64,000 bases of DNA from Apiotrichum sp. Y4204. Taxonomy: Eukaryota > Basidiomycota > Tremellomycetes > Trichosporonales > Trichosporonaceae. Location of the stretch: NCBI GenBank assembly GCA_025531455.1, contig JAMYHL010000026.1:434001-498000 (forward strand), read 5' to 3'. Position 1 is the stretch's first letter. The number at the start of each line of letters is the position of its first letter. Shown here in pieces: positions 34,085 through 44,648 of this stretch. The position numbers and the translations under genes are program-made. Below the pieces are notes generated by a model. That model was given only the letters and a program-made list of their open reading frames with translations. It did not search any database and had not been told where the DNA came from.

Positions 34085-36603
34085 CGTGGTTTTTGTTTCG
34101 AGGTGGTGCTGCAGTGTAGTCCAGCCGGTGTGATGGTGAGGTGTCGAGATGAGTGATTCCACGAGCTGGCGCGGTAGACAGACAGTCCTGAGTTGCTTGA
34201 GGGATAAAAAACGACTCGTCTCCGTGTCCTGTGCTTTTTAACTCGCCTCCCCACTGCCTCGCCGTGGTCTTGCAAGGCACAGAGTTTGCCGTGGAACCGG
34301 AGACGCTCTAACAAGTCGGAGTCCCCGGCCCCGCGATCCAATGTCGGGGGCCCCTTGCAGTCTACTTGGGGGAATGGGGCAGAATGCGGGGGAAGCAGGC
34401 CTAGCATGCCGAGATGTGGCTCGGCGCCCTTAGATGTTGTGGGCATGTGATGGCCGACATATACGACGCGCGCACTCAACGCACACCAGCTGCCGCAAAG
34501 ACCACAACCGAGCCCCACCTCCGATTATGCACCAAAGCCCGGTCCCGCCCTTCCCAGCGTGGGCGTCGTATACGCGGCGGCAAAACCGCAGGTGGCCGCC
34601 GCACTCTCTCCTATCAGCCACCGGCGACACCAAGGCACTCAACCCATCCCTGAGTTGCTTTGACGTCAGCTGGGTACCAGACCCCAAGCGTCTCCTGCCC
34701 ACCCCGCTAGATTTCTTGCCAGGCTGAAAGTGCACACTACCATGCATACATACAAGACCAGTAGCCAGGAGGTACGATGGATTCTCTGTTTACAACGCTT
34801 CGGAAGTGTCAGTTCGTGACAGAAGCGACTGTTTCTCGATGGGCGTTTCTGTTCATCACACACATCAGGAGCTTCCATCTCTCCCATGTCCAGCAAGCTC
34901 TCAATGGCCCTGGCAGAGAGAATGTAACCAAGGCAACATCTCAATCCGCAGCAAGAAATCAGAGATTCATGAGAAGCATGGCAGAGGGGGCACATTAGCC
35001 CTCTTCTGCGGGACTGGTCGCAGTCACCCAGGGTTGATTAAAACAAGGTTTCAAAATCCGGGTATTCAGCGAATCACGGCCGCGATACACGGCGGCCGTC
35101 CAGGGTATCGGTGCGTCGGGGCACCGGCTCCGTGTCCTCCGTCAAACTGTGCGCCAGCCTGGGCTTGGATCGATAATCTCGCCAGAGCACCAGTACCAAT
35201 CGGACAACGGAGATGCAGCCGTCCATGCCGTGAAGTGGAGGTTGCCGCATCGTTGCCATTGTCAGCTGCGCATTACTTCTTTCCGGGCCATCCCCGCACA
35301 CCCAGGATATAAGAAGAGCAGCGCTGGCTTGCCACTCGCCGGTGCCCGGCTTGTGTAATCTCGCTCTCTGTTTCACCTGACCGCGGATGCACTGCGGACA
35401 TATGAAGGCCGAGGCACGTTCCGCGCATATCAGTGGCACGGGCGTCACAACAGCAACGCAGGCGACGCAATGCACCCGCTTGAAATTAATTCACTGATAC
35501 ATGCAAGCTTGGGCTCTCGGGTTTTGATTCGCTTGGCGTCCTGGAGCCTGTGGCATTTTGATTCAGAACGCTGTGCGCGAGCCAGACCGTCGTGGACTGG
35601 TCTGCTGCATTTGCGGGAATGGGTACTGTCGCGGAATGAAGTCACAGCGACAGGCAGTGCTGACCAAGGGCAAGGGTCCAGTCCTGATTCGGCCCCCACT
35701 CTCGATCCTCCGATCTCGATTGCAGGGGAAAAAACAAGGCGTCCACTGACATGGTCACTGGGGCCAGAGGAGCCGGTCGGCAGCCGGTCAGTTTGTGCAG
35801 TCCATCGTCTGTCACGTATTCGGAATGCACGCCGTAGCGGCCACCGTCCGCTCGCCGATATTCCTCAGACATCTTTGTTATTGAGATGGGAATGGCCCGA
35901 CTGCGAACTGCGAGCTGCAAGAACGTCCGAAACTGAGCTCCACAAGAATGCCGGGATATGTCGACAAGGAATGGACGGAGTTTGTGCGCAACACAATGTG
36001 AACACGTCGATCCGTTGCCCTTCGCATGGATCAGTGTGTCAACACGGCCCCGTCGACGGCTTCGGCGCTCGGTTCCGTCAGAAATCGGAGCGACCGGTCG
36101 GGACGTCCGGTGATTGATGAATGGGGTTACTTGGGCGTCCGGCCGCCGAGCCGGAAGACATTTGCGGTTGGGCGCTGCATCGCTCTGGAAACACTACTGC
36201 TCTAAAATCTGGGCAACTAGTTTAGGAGACCCCAGGTTAGACGGTGAGTGAAATTTGTAGGCTGGAGTTGCAATAACTCAAGCATGAGGCATCACTCGAG
36301 GCTGAACGTGATGGTGAGGAGGGGAGAGAAGGTGGCGTCGACGCCGTGCAACGGCTCACGTTGACCGGTGGACGCCGCGCGCCTCGCACGCCTCGAACGC
36401 CATCGCTGCTCGACCAGTTTCCCGTGGCCACCGCCACTTTGCTACTGCCCAATCGCCGTACTCAAGCATCTCCGAGGCAAGATTCAGCAGATTCGGTACA
36501 ATAATCTCCCGGCCTTGGCCCGCCTGGTGGACCCTTGTGCATACAGAAGTACAGTAGATGAACTGCGGCATCAGCGCCGCTCCACAGAGTGCTCACTTAT
36601 AAT
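34085..36603. other. 2.5-kb gene-poor region
   Basis: It lies upstream of the MFS permease and downstream of the four-span protein gene. The longest open frame (35470-36117) has neither codon bias nor recognisable similarity. I see no repeats or RNA genes. The large upstream space would allow extended regulation of the permease, but no sites can be named. Confidence 0.45.
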
Positions 36604-37464
36604 CTATGATGGATGACCTTGAGGAATGGGGGCGTACGTTGCTGGTGCTTGTCCTCGTCGACCAGCCGCCGCAATAGCTGCAAGAACGCGGTCACGTCTG
36701 TCTCGAGCTTCGCTTAAACGGCGCTGACGCCGTTCTGCCTCCTCGTGATCCAGCTCGATTTCTTCGCCTTGCTGCTCCTCGTCCGGCTGAGATGTAGCTC
36801 CAAACACCCTCAGAGCGATCGAAAACGCGATGACGGGGCAAAGAACGAAGAGAACCAGGACAGCCCGACCGACTCTCCACATGATCCTGTTCTCCTTATC
36901 AGGGAGTGACACGGCTGCGTGCCATATGATCACGACGTCCCGGATCGAGAATGCAAACATCAGGAAGACTAGCGGAGCTTCGATGGCTTCTCGAGGAAGG
37001 CTAACTCGACTCGGTGAGCGGTAGAGAAACCGGAGCCACACGTTAAAGAGTCGTCGCAGCGGTGAGCGTCGCCGTGGTGTTGATTCCCCTCCGTTTTCGG
37101 CATTCTGCTCCTCCTCTTCAGGAAGCCCTAAATCCAGCTCGTTGGTTCCTAGTCGTAGATAGCCTTCAAGAATACGAGCCTTGCGGAATGCTGCCAAAAG
37201 TAGAAATGTCGGTGCCAGGTAGATGGCATAGCGAAGAAGTTCAAACGCGGGTGCGAAGAAGGTGGCAATAATCAAGTCCTCGGCATCACCATCGCCGCTG
37301 GTAGCTTTCCGAGTGGCTATAGTCGCATGTATAATCCCACACGCATCACGGAGCACAAATATACCGATGATGACCGCGAAAACGGTTGCGGCGCGGGAGC
37401 CGTTGCAACCCGGGTTAAACCACTCTGGTATTTTCCGGAGAAGTGTCGAAAGACGTTCGGACAT
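36604..37464 (-). CDS. Four-span membrane protein of unknown function, 286 aa
   Basis: Not recognised. Single exon read from ATG 37464 (MSERLSTLLRKIPEWFNPG). Four hydrophobic segments are visible: AATVFAVIIGIFVLRD, ELLRYAIYLAPTFLLLAAF, EAPLVFLMFAFSIRDVVIIW and VGRAVLVLFVLCPVIAFSIA. A charged loop (PEEEEQNAENGGESTPRRRSPLRRL) lies between spans 2 and 3. The C-terminal ~70 residues form a charged, probably cytosolic helix (LDHEEAERRQRRLSEARDRRDRV). The open frame runs upstream to 38010, but that part has poor codon bias and would carry the start into the promoter of the divergent F-box-like gene. A membrane role is clear; no function can be assigned. Confidence 0.7.
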   Translation of the reverse strand: MSERLSTLLRKIPEWFNPGCNGSRAATVFAVIIGIFVLRDACGIIHATIATRKATSGDGDAEDLIIATFFAPAFELLRYAIYLAPTFLLLAAFRKARILEGYLRLGTNELDLGLPEEEEQNAENGGESTPRRRSPLRRLFNVWLRFLYRSPSRVSLPREAIEAPLVFLMFAFSIRDVVIIWHAAVSLPDKENRIMWRVGRAVLVLFVLCPVIAFSIALRVFGATSQPDEEQQGEEIELDHEEAERRQRRLSEARDRRDRVLAAIAAAGRRGQAPATYAPIPQGHPS

Positions 37465-38147
37465 GAACCAGGTGATGAAGCGTCTGCTGCTCCGCGAAGA
37501 ACCAGCAGCGGAGCAAATGGGGAGTTGAAGAGAGTCAAGGGGTGGGATGTGAGTTGTTGACTGACAGCGATTGAATGACAGCGAACTGGCGGTATCGAGG
37601 ATGACTTCTGATCGAGATGTGCTCGCAACTGGCAACGACGACGACAACACGTCAAAAGTTGATTTTGTGTGCGGGGCCCCACGCCATTGTGGAATGGTCG
37701 CATCCATGCACAAACAGGGAATGGAGAAACGCCACCATACAAGACCGCTCGACTCACTCGACCCTCGCTCTCTCCACGCAATCAACTCTCTACTCGTCAT
37801 CATACAGTGCTTGCTCGTTACCGCCAATCTCAACCGCGCGACACGATAGAGCACATACGCTTGTGACTCTATTCCCTTTCCCTTCACCCGTCGTTCCATC
37901 ACACATATTGGAACAACTTTGTCATAGATCGTCGCTAAACTGCAACGCTCTGCCAATGCGGCCGAAACATAACCGATGGGCGTTAGAAGCACTCGCTCAA
38001 GATGTAACACTGCGCGATCGGAACGATGTTGATAAGTTTCCTTTCCGCCCGTTCCCTTCGCTTCGTTTCACCGAAGACGGGGCTCAAGATGCCTCAGGAG
38101 TCAGTAATTTGCCGCGACCTCCATAGTGACCAGACATTTGTACTGAC

Positions 38148-39194
38148 ATGCAGTCGCACGGCACCGTCGCCGTATCAATCGATCACACACTCTTTCCACA
38201 CATCTGGGCGGCGATTCTCGCATACGCATCTAATCAAGCGCTGTTCACCCTTCGACGTACCGCCAAACATGTGCGTGACCAGGTGGACAAACTGCTTGTT
38301 GGCACGCATATCGTCATTGGGAAGCGAGTGGCCGGCAGATCGCAGGTTCCTGGCACTTGTGACGTCGTTCTACCTCGAGGATGGTACAAGAAAACCCATC
38401 TCGCAGAGCAGGTTCGAGTTGTCGATCTTGAGAAATTACCGGATAGCAAGAAGAAACATCGCTCGCCGAACTCTTGCAACGGATGCTTTCGATACAGCGG
38501 GCATACGTACCATCGAATAGCGGATGTGCGCGACATTATCTCGCGTCTTCCCGCCTTGCGGATGATTCGTCTCTTCAACCACAACTGCAGCTATGTCCCG
38601 CCCACAGTGGCACGCGAAATTATCGTCGTGATGGACCTGTCCTTGAAAGAAGCTGATGTCAAAATCCGAGAGGACCCGGTACTTAGAATTCCTTGGCTCA
38701 AAAGTGGTACAGACGTCGTTTTGAATTTTCGCTACCATCCAAACATTCCTCAACTATTTTCCGAGTTACTTCCATTGCGGTTGATGTGTTTGAGTACGGA
38801 CATACCTTGCAAGGTGACCATGCTGTTTACTCGACTTGAACACCTGTCACCTCCACTAATCGTCGAGCCCTGTGGTTACCGCAGCCAATTTCTCGACCGC
38901 CTCTGTGAGATGATCGCGGGTACGCTCCCGCGTGGAACAATTTGGCAACTTGTAGACACTGAGAGCTGGCCTCCATGGATTCCAAAACGCTTCGAGGACG
39001 ATAGGTTTCCACCAGCACCCGACCCGAGCAAACGCAATCAGATCAAAATCTCGACCGCCGTGCTTGACATCCTTGGCTGCATAACACCGGTCGGCAAAGC
39101 ACAAAGATTGATACAGACCATTCAATGGCCTTCCCTTGAAGAGTACCGCAACACGATGACCCCGTCCACGTGGAGGTTGAAGATGGGAGAGTAG
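38148..39194 (+). CDS. F-box-like protein, 348 aa
   Basis: Single-exon protein whose N-terminus (SIDHTLFPHIWAAILAYASNQALFTLRRTAKHVRDQVDKLL) resembles the degenerate F-box segment of a large family of hypothetical proteins that I associate with Trichosporonales genomes. F-box proteins bind Skp1 and present targets to SCF ubiquitin ligases. Here only the ~45-residue N-terminal helix bundle supports that role. The rest shows leucine-rich-like stretches (RLPALRMIRLFNHNC, LFSELLPLRLMCLSTDIPC) and has no named domain. Its codon bias is weaker than that of housekeeping genes nearby, in line with a fast-evolving family. It is divergent from the four-span protein gene. Confidence 0.7.
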   Translation: MQSHGTVAVSIDHTLFPHIWAAILAYASNQALFTLRRTAKHVRDQVDKLLVGTHIVIGKRVAGRSQVPGTCDVVLPRGWYKKTHLAEQVRVVDLEKLPDSKKKHRSPNSCNGCFRYSGHTYHRIADVRDIISRLPALRMIRLFNHNCSYVPPTVAREIIVVMDLSLKEADVKIREDPVLRIPWLKSGTDVVLNFRYHPNIPQLFSELLPLRLMCLSTDIPCKVTMLFTRLEHLSPPLIVEPCGYRSQFLDRLCEMIAGTLPRGTIWQLVDTESWPPWIPKRFEDDRFPPAPDPSKRNQIKISTAVLDILGCITPVGKAQRLIQTIQWPSLEEYRNTMTPSTWRLKMGE

Positions 39195-41669
39195 CACTTT
39201 TGAGATGCCCGACACAACCGCCTTGCGACAAGAGCGGAACCAACTGCGTCATCCCCGGTCTGGCCCACGATACACGCAACGCTTGTTCGCTTCATGCTCT
39301 GTTCCCGTCCCATGAGTGCTTGTAGGTTGACAACCGGGTTCCTGCCCTCGAAATCTGCGCGTGACTCTCACACTAGGCAACCTTCTTCACCAACACCTCC
39401 AAAGGACGCGTTTACGAGATAATAGAGATCGAAGCTTGATTTTTGTCCCAAAGTGGAAGATCTGCCGGTACCAGCCCAACCTACTGGAATGAGCCGAACA
39501 TTGTCCTCCGTACTGACCTGCTACGGTGAACGCGGCCTGTGGATGCTCGCTTCCGAGAGGGACAAGAAATAAGCTTTACGGTCCCAAACCGATGCCATCG
39601 GTGCTTTGGCCAGGCTGTAGCAACGCATTCCCGAGGAAACGGCCTTTGAAAAGCCGTTGCAGCTAACATGTCACCCCCCTCGACTACATTCTGGGCCTCT
39701 ACGGCTTCACGGCCTCACGAGGCTCTGCACGTGTTTTGGGCACTAACTCTGCTCAAGGTCCTTTCATGTATGGGGTTACTGACCAACAGAACTGGGGTCA
39801 TCGAAGCCATGGATCCGTCCCTTGGTCGCCAACTCAAAACAGACAGTCGCCCAGAGCTGTATTCCGGGTTCAAGAGGTCATCGACGGCCCACACTGTCGC
39901 TGAGCATTGTAATCGTTGCCCTCTCAGTAGAGCGTCGTGACCGAGTTGGACTATATACCAGAGTGCCTGATCCTGATGCCGTTATGTGTAGCGTCCAGAA
40001 TGACCTCAACGATAAACACGACTTCGTTGTTGTTGAAGACCCAAATGGTTCTCATCATTGACCTCATGACCTGCAAATGCCGGATCTGTAGCTTCACTAT
40101 CGTTCCCGTGCCGTCAAAGAGAGCATTGGCATGGGAAGTAGTGATGAGATGAGAGATTCATCCTGCCGCGACTCGGACTCGCCACTTCACGCCGAAATGG
40201 AGCGATGCTTCCTTTGGCGCTCCGGCGTCCGGGTCGGAGCATTGTGCGTAATCATCTCGGAGAGCGTGGATGGCAAGTGACGATTGATTCGAGCAAGAGT
40301 ACCTACCAGTGGATGTCATCTCAACGACCGGGGACGGGCAGCTCCACAGCTTCAACACGGCTTGACGACAGCAGCCGACGTCAGCGCGGGTCCGAAGAAG
40401 TCATTGTGCACGTTGATCATGGATGCCGAGTCGGTCCCGAGTGGCATCCTGGCGGCGCGGGAGGCGGCTGTCGTGCGGCATGCATCCACCAACACTGTCC
40501 GACAACCCGATTCACTGGAGGTGTTGCCATGCGTGCTTGGGGGAATTTCACCAGATCCGAATAGGTTTGTTAGAGATGGACCCGGCCGGCCGGAGATGCT
40601 TGATACTGTCTAAAGTCTCCGGTGTCAAGGGCACCAAAGGATCCAGCATCAAAGATCCTTTGCCCCCGTACTCTAAGCCGCGTCATCGTCCAAGGACGCA
40701 ACAACCGCCAAGCCGGCCGTCACGGTCCCCGGAAACGACACGAGCCCGTGATTGTTTACACCATTTACGTTATCCGAACTTGCTGCCCGAAACCACCACC
40801 CACTAGTCAACCTAGCCAGTATGGATCCGATTAACCCACCGTTCGTATCCTGGCGCATTCCAGGCACGGCGCACTGTTGTCGTTGTCGTGTCATGGGAAC
40901 CGGGACCAGACGATAAGGATCCGGTAGGCATTCCTCCTCAGCAGCTGAAACGACTGATCCGTACCTGGCAGGACCGCTCCCCGTGGTAGTCATTGTACAT
41001 TTCACGAGTTGAGGCAACCGTGCCATCATCACTCGGTCATCGATCCAATGCGTTGACTGGGCCAACCCCCCCAACCGCGTACACACGCGACCCTCGAGGC
41101 ATGAAACCTTGACGTATAAGCCATGCAGAACGTTCGGTAACTGCTGAGATCGGGAGTTTCGGGGAGAGAATGAGTTTGGTCGGGCGGAATAACGGCAGTG
41201 TCCAACAACACTTGGCGATACCACAACAACCCCATACACTTCGAGAACCGTGGGGGACTATCTCACTTGTTCGGCAGTCGTTGGGCAGCTGGGCAACAGG
41301 CGTCGCCCGCATCGCACATGACAACATCGAGACCAGAGGCAGTGTCCGGCCGTTGGACCCCAGTCATCGTGACGACCAGGAGCAGGAACCGGAGGACGGC
41401 ATCTGGGGCCTGTGACACGGGTGTAAGTTCAACGGGAAGGATGGCGATTGAGGCCTTTCCGATTGTATTTAAGAAGAACCGCTTCGTCTCCTTCTCAAGG
41501 AGCGCCAATTGTCAACCTCGCCCCCACCAACCTGGTCCTCACTGCCGGGCCGACGTATCAAGACAACACCGCCACACATCAGGTGCCTCAACCACTACTC
41601 GACCCGTAAGCCACTTGCTCATCCGCAGCTAGTGAGTATCCTTGACCAGCCCAATACTGATACCAAGAC
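39195..41669. other. 2.5-kb gene-poor region
   Basis: No gene with coding bias was found. A minus-strand frame at 40673-41239 (188 codons) and a shorter gene-like minus-strand stretch at 39951-40120 have no start, splice context or similarity that I can support. They might be decayed exons. No repeats or RNA genes were seen. Confidence 0.45.
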
Positions 41670-43196
41670 ATGTGGCAGTCAGCACTCCTCGCAACCCTCG
41701 CCCTTCCATGGACGGCAGTCGCGGCACCCGCCGCGCCTGCGCTGCAGTTGAGACAAGCCCCACTTGACGAAGTGACCGCAAATGCCAACGGGGCAGTACC
41801 ACTGCCGACCACTCCGGTTCCTCTCGATGTTGCATTCGGTCCGACAAGCGCCATCGCTCCCACCATCGGCGCTCCCCGCCCCACTGACATTGATCCCGAG
41901 GCGCAGGCTGCGTCGCTTGCGAACAATGCTCCGCCTCTGAGCATCGTTGGCGGTGATCCCGCCGCCGCCGGCCCGGACTGGGGTTCCACGCCCGGCGAGT
42001 ACCTTTACGTCTGGTCTGGTGTTGAGGGTCGTCGTGCCCCCGACCGCCTTGTGACGCTCGACTTCAAGCGTGACAGCCCCAGCTACGGCCGAATTGTCTC
42101 CCAGGTCGATGTTGGTACCTCCGGAAACGAGCCCCACCACTGTGGTCTCTCTGTCGACAAGAAGCGTCTCCTCTGCGGTGGCTTCTTCTCGTTCCTCAAG
42201 CGCCAGAACGACATCTTCGTGTTCGACCTCACGGACCCTGCCCACCCCCAATTCATTCGTTCCACGGCCGGTATCGCGGGTGCCGTCCACGATGACTTTA
42301 TTCCTCTGCAGGACAACACCTTCATCCTCAGTGAGATGGGTAACAAGAATGGCGGTACCGGTGGCCGTGTGGCCAGGATCGACAGCGAGGGCCGCATCCT
42401 CCAGGAGTACCCTCGTCCTGGAGAGCCCATCCCCGACAGGGAGTACAACCCTCACGGTGTTGCTGTCCGTGAGGACCTCAACCTCTTTGTCAGCTCCGAC
42501 TTCCTCGATGCGTCCACGGCGTTGAACAGCGCCCCCGGCGACCCTGTGCTCCGCGACACCGTCCGTGTCTGGGACCTGGCGCAGATGCGCATTCTCTTCA
42601 ACTTCCGCTTCCCCAAGGGAACCGGCACTATGGACACCAAGCTCTTCCACCGGTCCTCGGTCGGTATGGGCTACGTCGGTGGAACGGGCAACGGCAAGAT
42701 CTACTACTTCAACGTTGGCACTCGCGTTGCTCAGCTGGCCATCGACCTCACCAAGCTCATTGTTCCTCCCCACCTCCAGAGGTTCTTCCCCATCGACTCG
42801 CAGATGATGCAGATCTCGCCGGACGACACGCGCTTCTACATCCCCTACGCGTCCAAGAACGACAAGTGGACCGGCAAGTCGGGCTTCTACTCGGGCATCG
42901 CCGTCTTCGACGTCACCGTCCCTGCCTACCCCCGCCTGATCCAGAACCTCGCCATGCCCCGCTACGCCGGCCCCCATCTCGGCCAGCTCTACGGCGACCG
43001 CTTCGTTACTGCCGGCTACTTCGTCGACTTTGACGGCTTTGGAAAGCTCCACCTCAACGGCGACCACGTTGTCCGCTGCCTCCACGTCCGTCCCGACGGT
43101 ACCCTGTACCCCGACACGCGCTTCCAGGTCGACTTCAACCGTCTCATTCCTGGCATCCAGATGCGCCCCCACGGTCTCGCCACCGTTAAGCAGTAG
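41670..43196 (+). CDS. Secreted selenium-binding-protein (SBP56)-family protein, 508 aa
   Basis: Relative of SBP56/SELENBP1, some members of which are copper-dependent methanethiol oxidases. Single exon. A signal peptide (MWQSALLATLALPWTAVA) and a Pro/Ala-rich ~90-residue N-terminal part precede the beta-propeller-like core. Family landmarks are GEYLYVWSGVEGRRAPDRLVTLD, the His pair in NEPHHCG, NPHGVAVREDLNLFVSSDF, RDTVRVWDL and the C-terminal MRPHGLATVKQ. The conserved histidines, which could bind metal, are present. The usual CxxC motif of human SELENBP1 is not evident: the matching segment reads CGGFFSFLKRQ. Secretion of such a protein is unusual outside fungi. Codon bias is extremely strong, suggesting high expression. 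A same-length open frame on the opposite strand is a by-product of that bias. Confidence 0.88.
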   Translation: MWQSALLATLALPWTAVAAPAAPALQLRQAPLDEVTANANGAVPLPTTPVPLDVAFGPTSAIAPTIGAPRPTDIDPEAQAASLANNAPPLSIVGGDPAAAGPDWGSTPGEYLYVWSGVEGRRAPDRLVTLDFKRDSPSYGRIVSQVDVGTSGNEPHHCGLSVDKKRLLCGGFFSFLKRQNDIFVFDLTDPAHPQFIRSTAGIAGAVHDDFIPLQDNTFILSEMGNKNGGTGGRVARIDSEGRILQEYPRPGEPIPDREYNPHGVAVREDLNLFVSSDFLDASTALNSAPGDPVLRDTVRVWDLAQMRILFNFRFPKGTGTMDTKLFHRSSVGMGYVGGTGNGKIYYFNVGTRVAQLAIDLTKLIVPPHLQRFFPIDSQMMQISPDDTRFYIPYASKNDKWTGKSGFYSGIAVFDVTVPAYPRLIQNLAMPRYAGPHLGQLYGDRFVTAGYFVDFDGFGKLHLNGDHVVRCLHVRPDGTLYPDTRFQVDFNRLIPGIQMRPHGLATVKQ

Positions 43197-44129
43197 AGAG
43201 CTCAACTATCATACATTCAGAAGGTGGAAGAGAAGAGCAGAGAGCCAGTGTGTCCATGGACGTTTGAGTAGGTGTTTCTGCGATGGTGTTAATTTATTGT
43301 GTTTAATCACGCCGTCGTTTGTTCGCCGATGCAGAGCAGTGTGTTGTGATTGCCCCCCTTTGGTGCATTTTGATCTGAGTGGGCGACTGTTCCGCTGAGT
43401 GTGGCAACCTGTCGTCAGGCTAAAATGCCTGTTAATACTCTATAATGGGTTGCATCATGGTTGTTGCGGACGTTGCCCAGGAGATTCCCGAGATATCAAA
43501 CGTTATCGACCATGCCGAAATCGGTATCCCGTGGGGTCCCGCGGCACGACCCTCAGGAACTTCAATCGCCTCTCGCATACTGTACTGAATATCTTTGAAA
43601 AGCACTCTTGGACGCCGGCCATTATCCATCTAGAAAGAGATGAAATATACCGCCATTCGGTTGACCGGGTGGAGCCCGAATCGACTTTCCACCAGGGGCC
43701 TCTCGCCTCGGTGCGATTGATGTTCCACAATTCAGTCCGACCCCCAATGTGTACCCATACCACCTGGAGGTTAGGCGGCGACGCCGTCAGAGTGGAAGGT
43801 GGTTTTGGAGGACGTACGCGCTACACGATATTGAAGCGAAAAGCCGCTAATAGAGTCAAAAGCCGCTAATGGAACGTACACGTTATCGGAGAGGACAGAC
43901 GTACTCCTGTAAAGGACCAGGCAGATGGTATCGAACAAAACACGTCTTGGAGCAGGCTGTCCTCGTCTTGGCAATGTGGCGTTGCTCTCGCCATGTAGGA
44001 CCAAGCGGAGCTGCTCAATCTGCCGGTATCCTTCTCGCGGGTGTTCATGTAGAGGAGTGGAAGCAGAAACAGTATAGAACTCGCTCCAATGAGAAAATAC
44101 GCCAGAGACCTCCACAAACCACCACCACA
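43197..44129. other. Intergenic region before the peptide-precursor gene
   Basis: It holds the 3' end of the SBP56 gene and the promoter of the small peptide gene. An open frame of 156 codons at 43399-43869 lacks the local coding bias and I do not call it. Confidence 0.4.
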
Positions 44130-44285
44130 ATGAAGCTCGCCAGACTCGCCACACTCCTCCTCCTCGTCCCCGTCTCCGCGGCGCCGATCGCGATCGACAT
44201 CGAGTCCCGCGCCGCGGCCCCTGACGCCGATGCGCGATGGGGCGGCGGGTGCGGTGGCCAGCCGTGCTGGAAACGCGACGAGTAG
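44130..44285 (+). CDS. Alpha-pheromone-like secreted peptide precursor, 51 aa
   Basis: Single exon of 51 codons. It has a signal peptide (MKLARLATLLLLVPVSA), a short spacer with an acidic Ala-rich part (AAAPDADA), one candidate mature peptide RWGGGCGGQPCW, and a final KRDE. The KR is a Kex2 site, and AA-AP-DA-DA are the X-Ala/X-Pro dipeptides removed by Ste13-type peptidases. The core (Trp, two Cys, GQPCW end) closely recalls the alpha-factors of filamentous ascomycetes, which share W-C-x4-GQ-x-CW. Third-codon positions are almost all G or C, unlike the flanking DNA, so the gene is very probably real. It is followed by the convergent phosphoesterase gene. The pheromone role is an inference. 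Other options are a signalling peptide of another kind, or a small RiPP or effector precursor. Confidence 0.75.
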   Translation: MKLARLATLLLLVPVSAAPIAIDIESRAAAPDADARWGGGCGGQPCWKRDE

Positions 44286-44648
44286 AGGGATCGATGGGCG
44301 TTGCGGACGTTACGGATCAGCGACAGTTGGCGTCAGTCAACAGATGCGTTCGAACCGTATGGCGAGATATAAATGAGATCATTAGCTGAGGGGTTGCAGT
44401 GAGCATATTGACACCAACCAGCTGCCCGATTATCTTGTATACTTGCTGTCCCCGCTCGCTCAGTCTTGATTTTACATCAGTTTCAGGTCGTGGGCTTCAT
44501 TGATCTCGTTGCCGAAATGTGGGGACAGATTGCGACGCTCAAACAATGAGTGCCCCGCAGAGCGTGAGAGGGGGCAGATGCTGTCCACAGTGCCATGTAC
44601 AGTAGTATAAAAACCGTGCCGCATCAGAACTGCAGTCTTCTTGTAAAA

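Noticed and set aside
36604..38010. Longer 468-codon reading of the four-span membrane protein
   Set aside because: The upstream 182 codons lack coding bias and reach into the promoter of the divergent gene; ATG 37464 fits better.
39951..40120. Gene-like minus-strand stretch (reads HLQVMRSMMRTIWVFNNNEVV)
   Set aside because: It might be a decayed last exon, but I could not extend it upstream through any consistent splice sites.
41679..43205. 508-codon antisense frame across the SBP56 gene
   Set aside because: The sense product matches a known family throughout; the antisense product is Val/Glu/Arg-rich and looks artificial.
43399..43869. 156-codon plus-strand open frame between the SBP56 and peptide genes
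   Set aside because: Codon usage matches the non-coding flanks, and I recognise nothing in the product.
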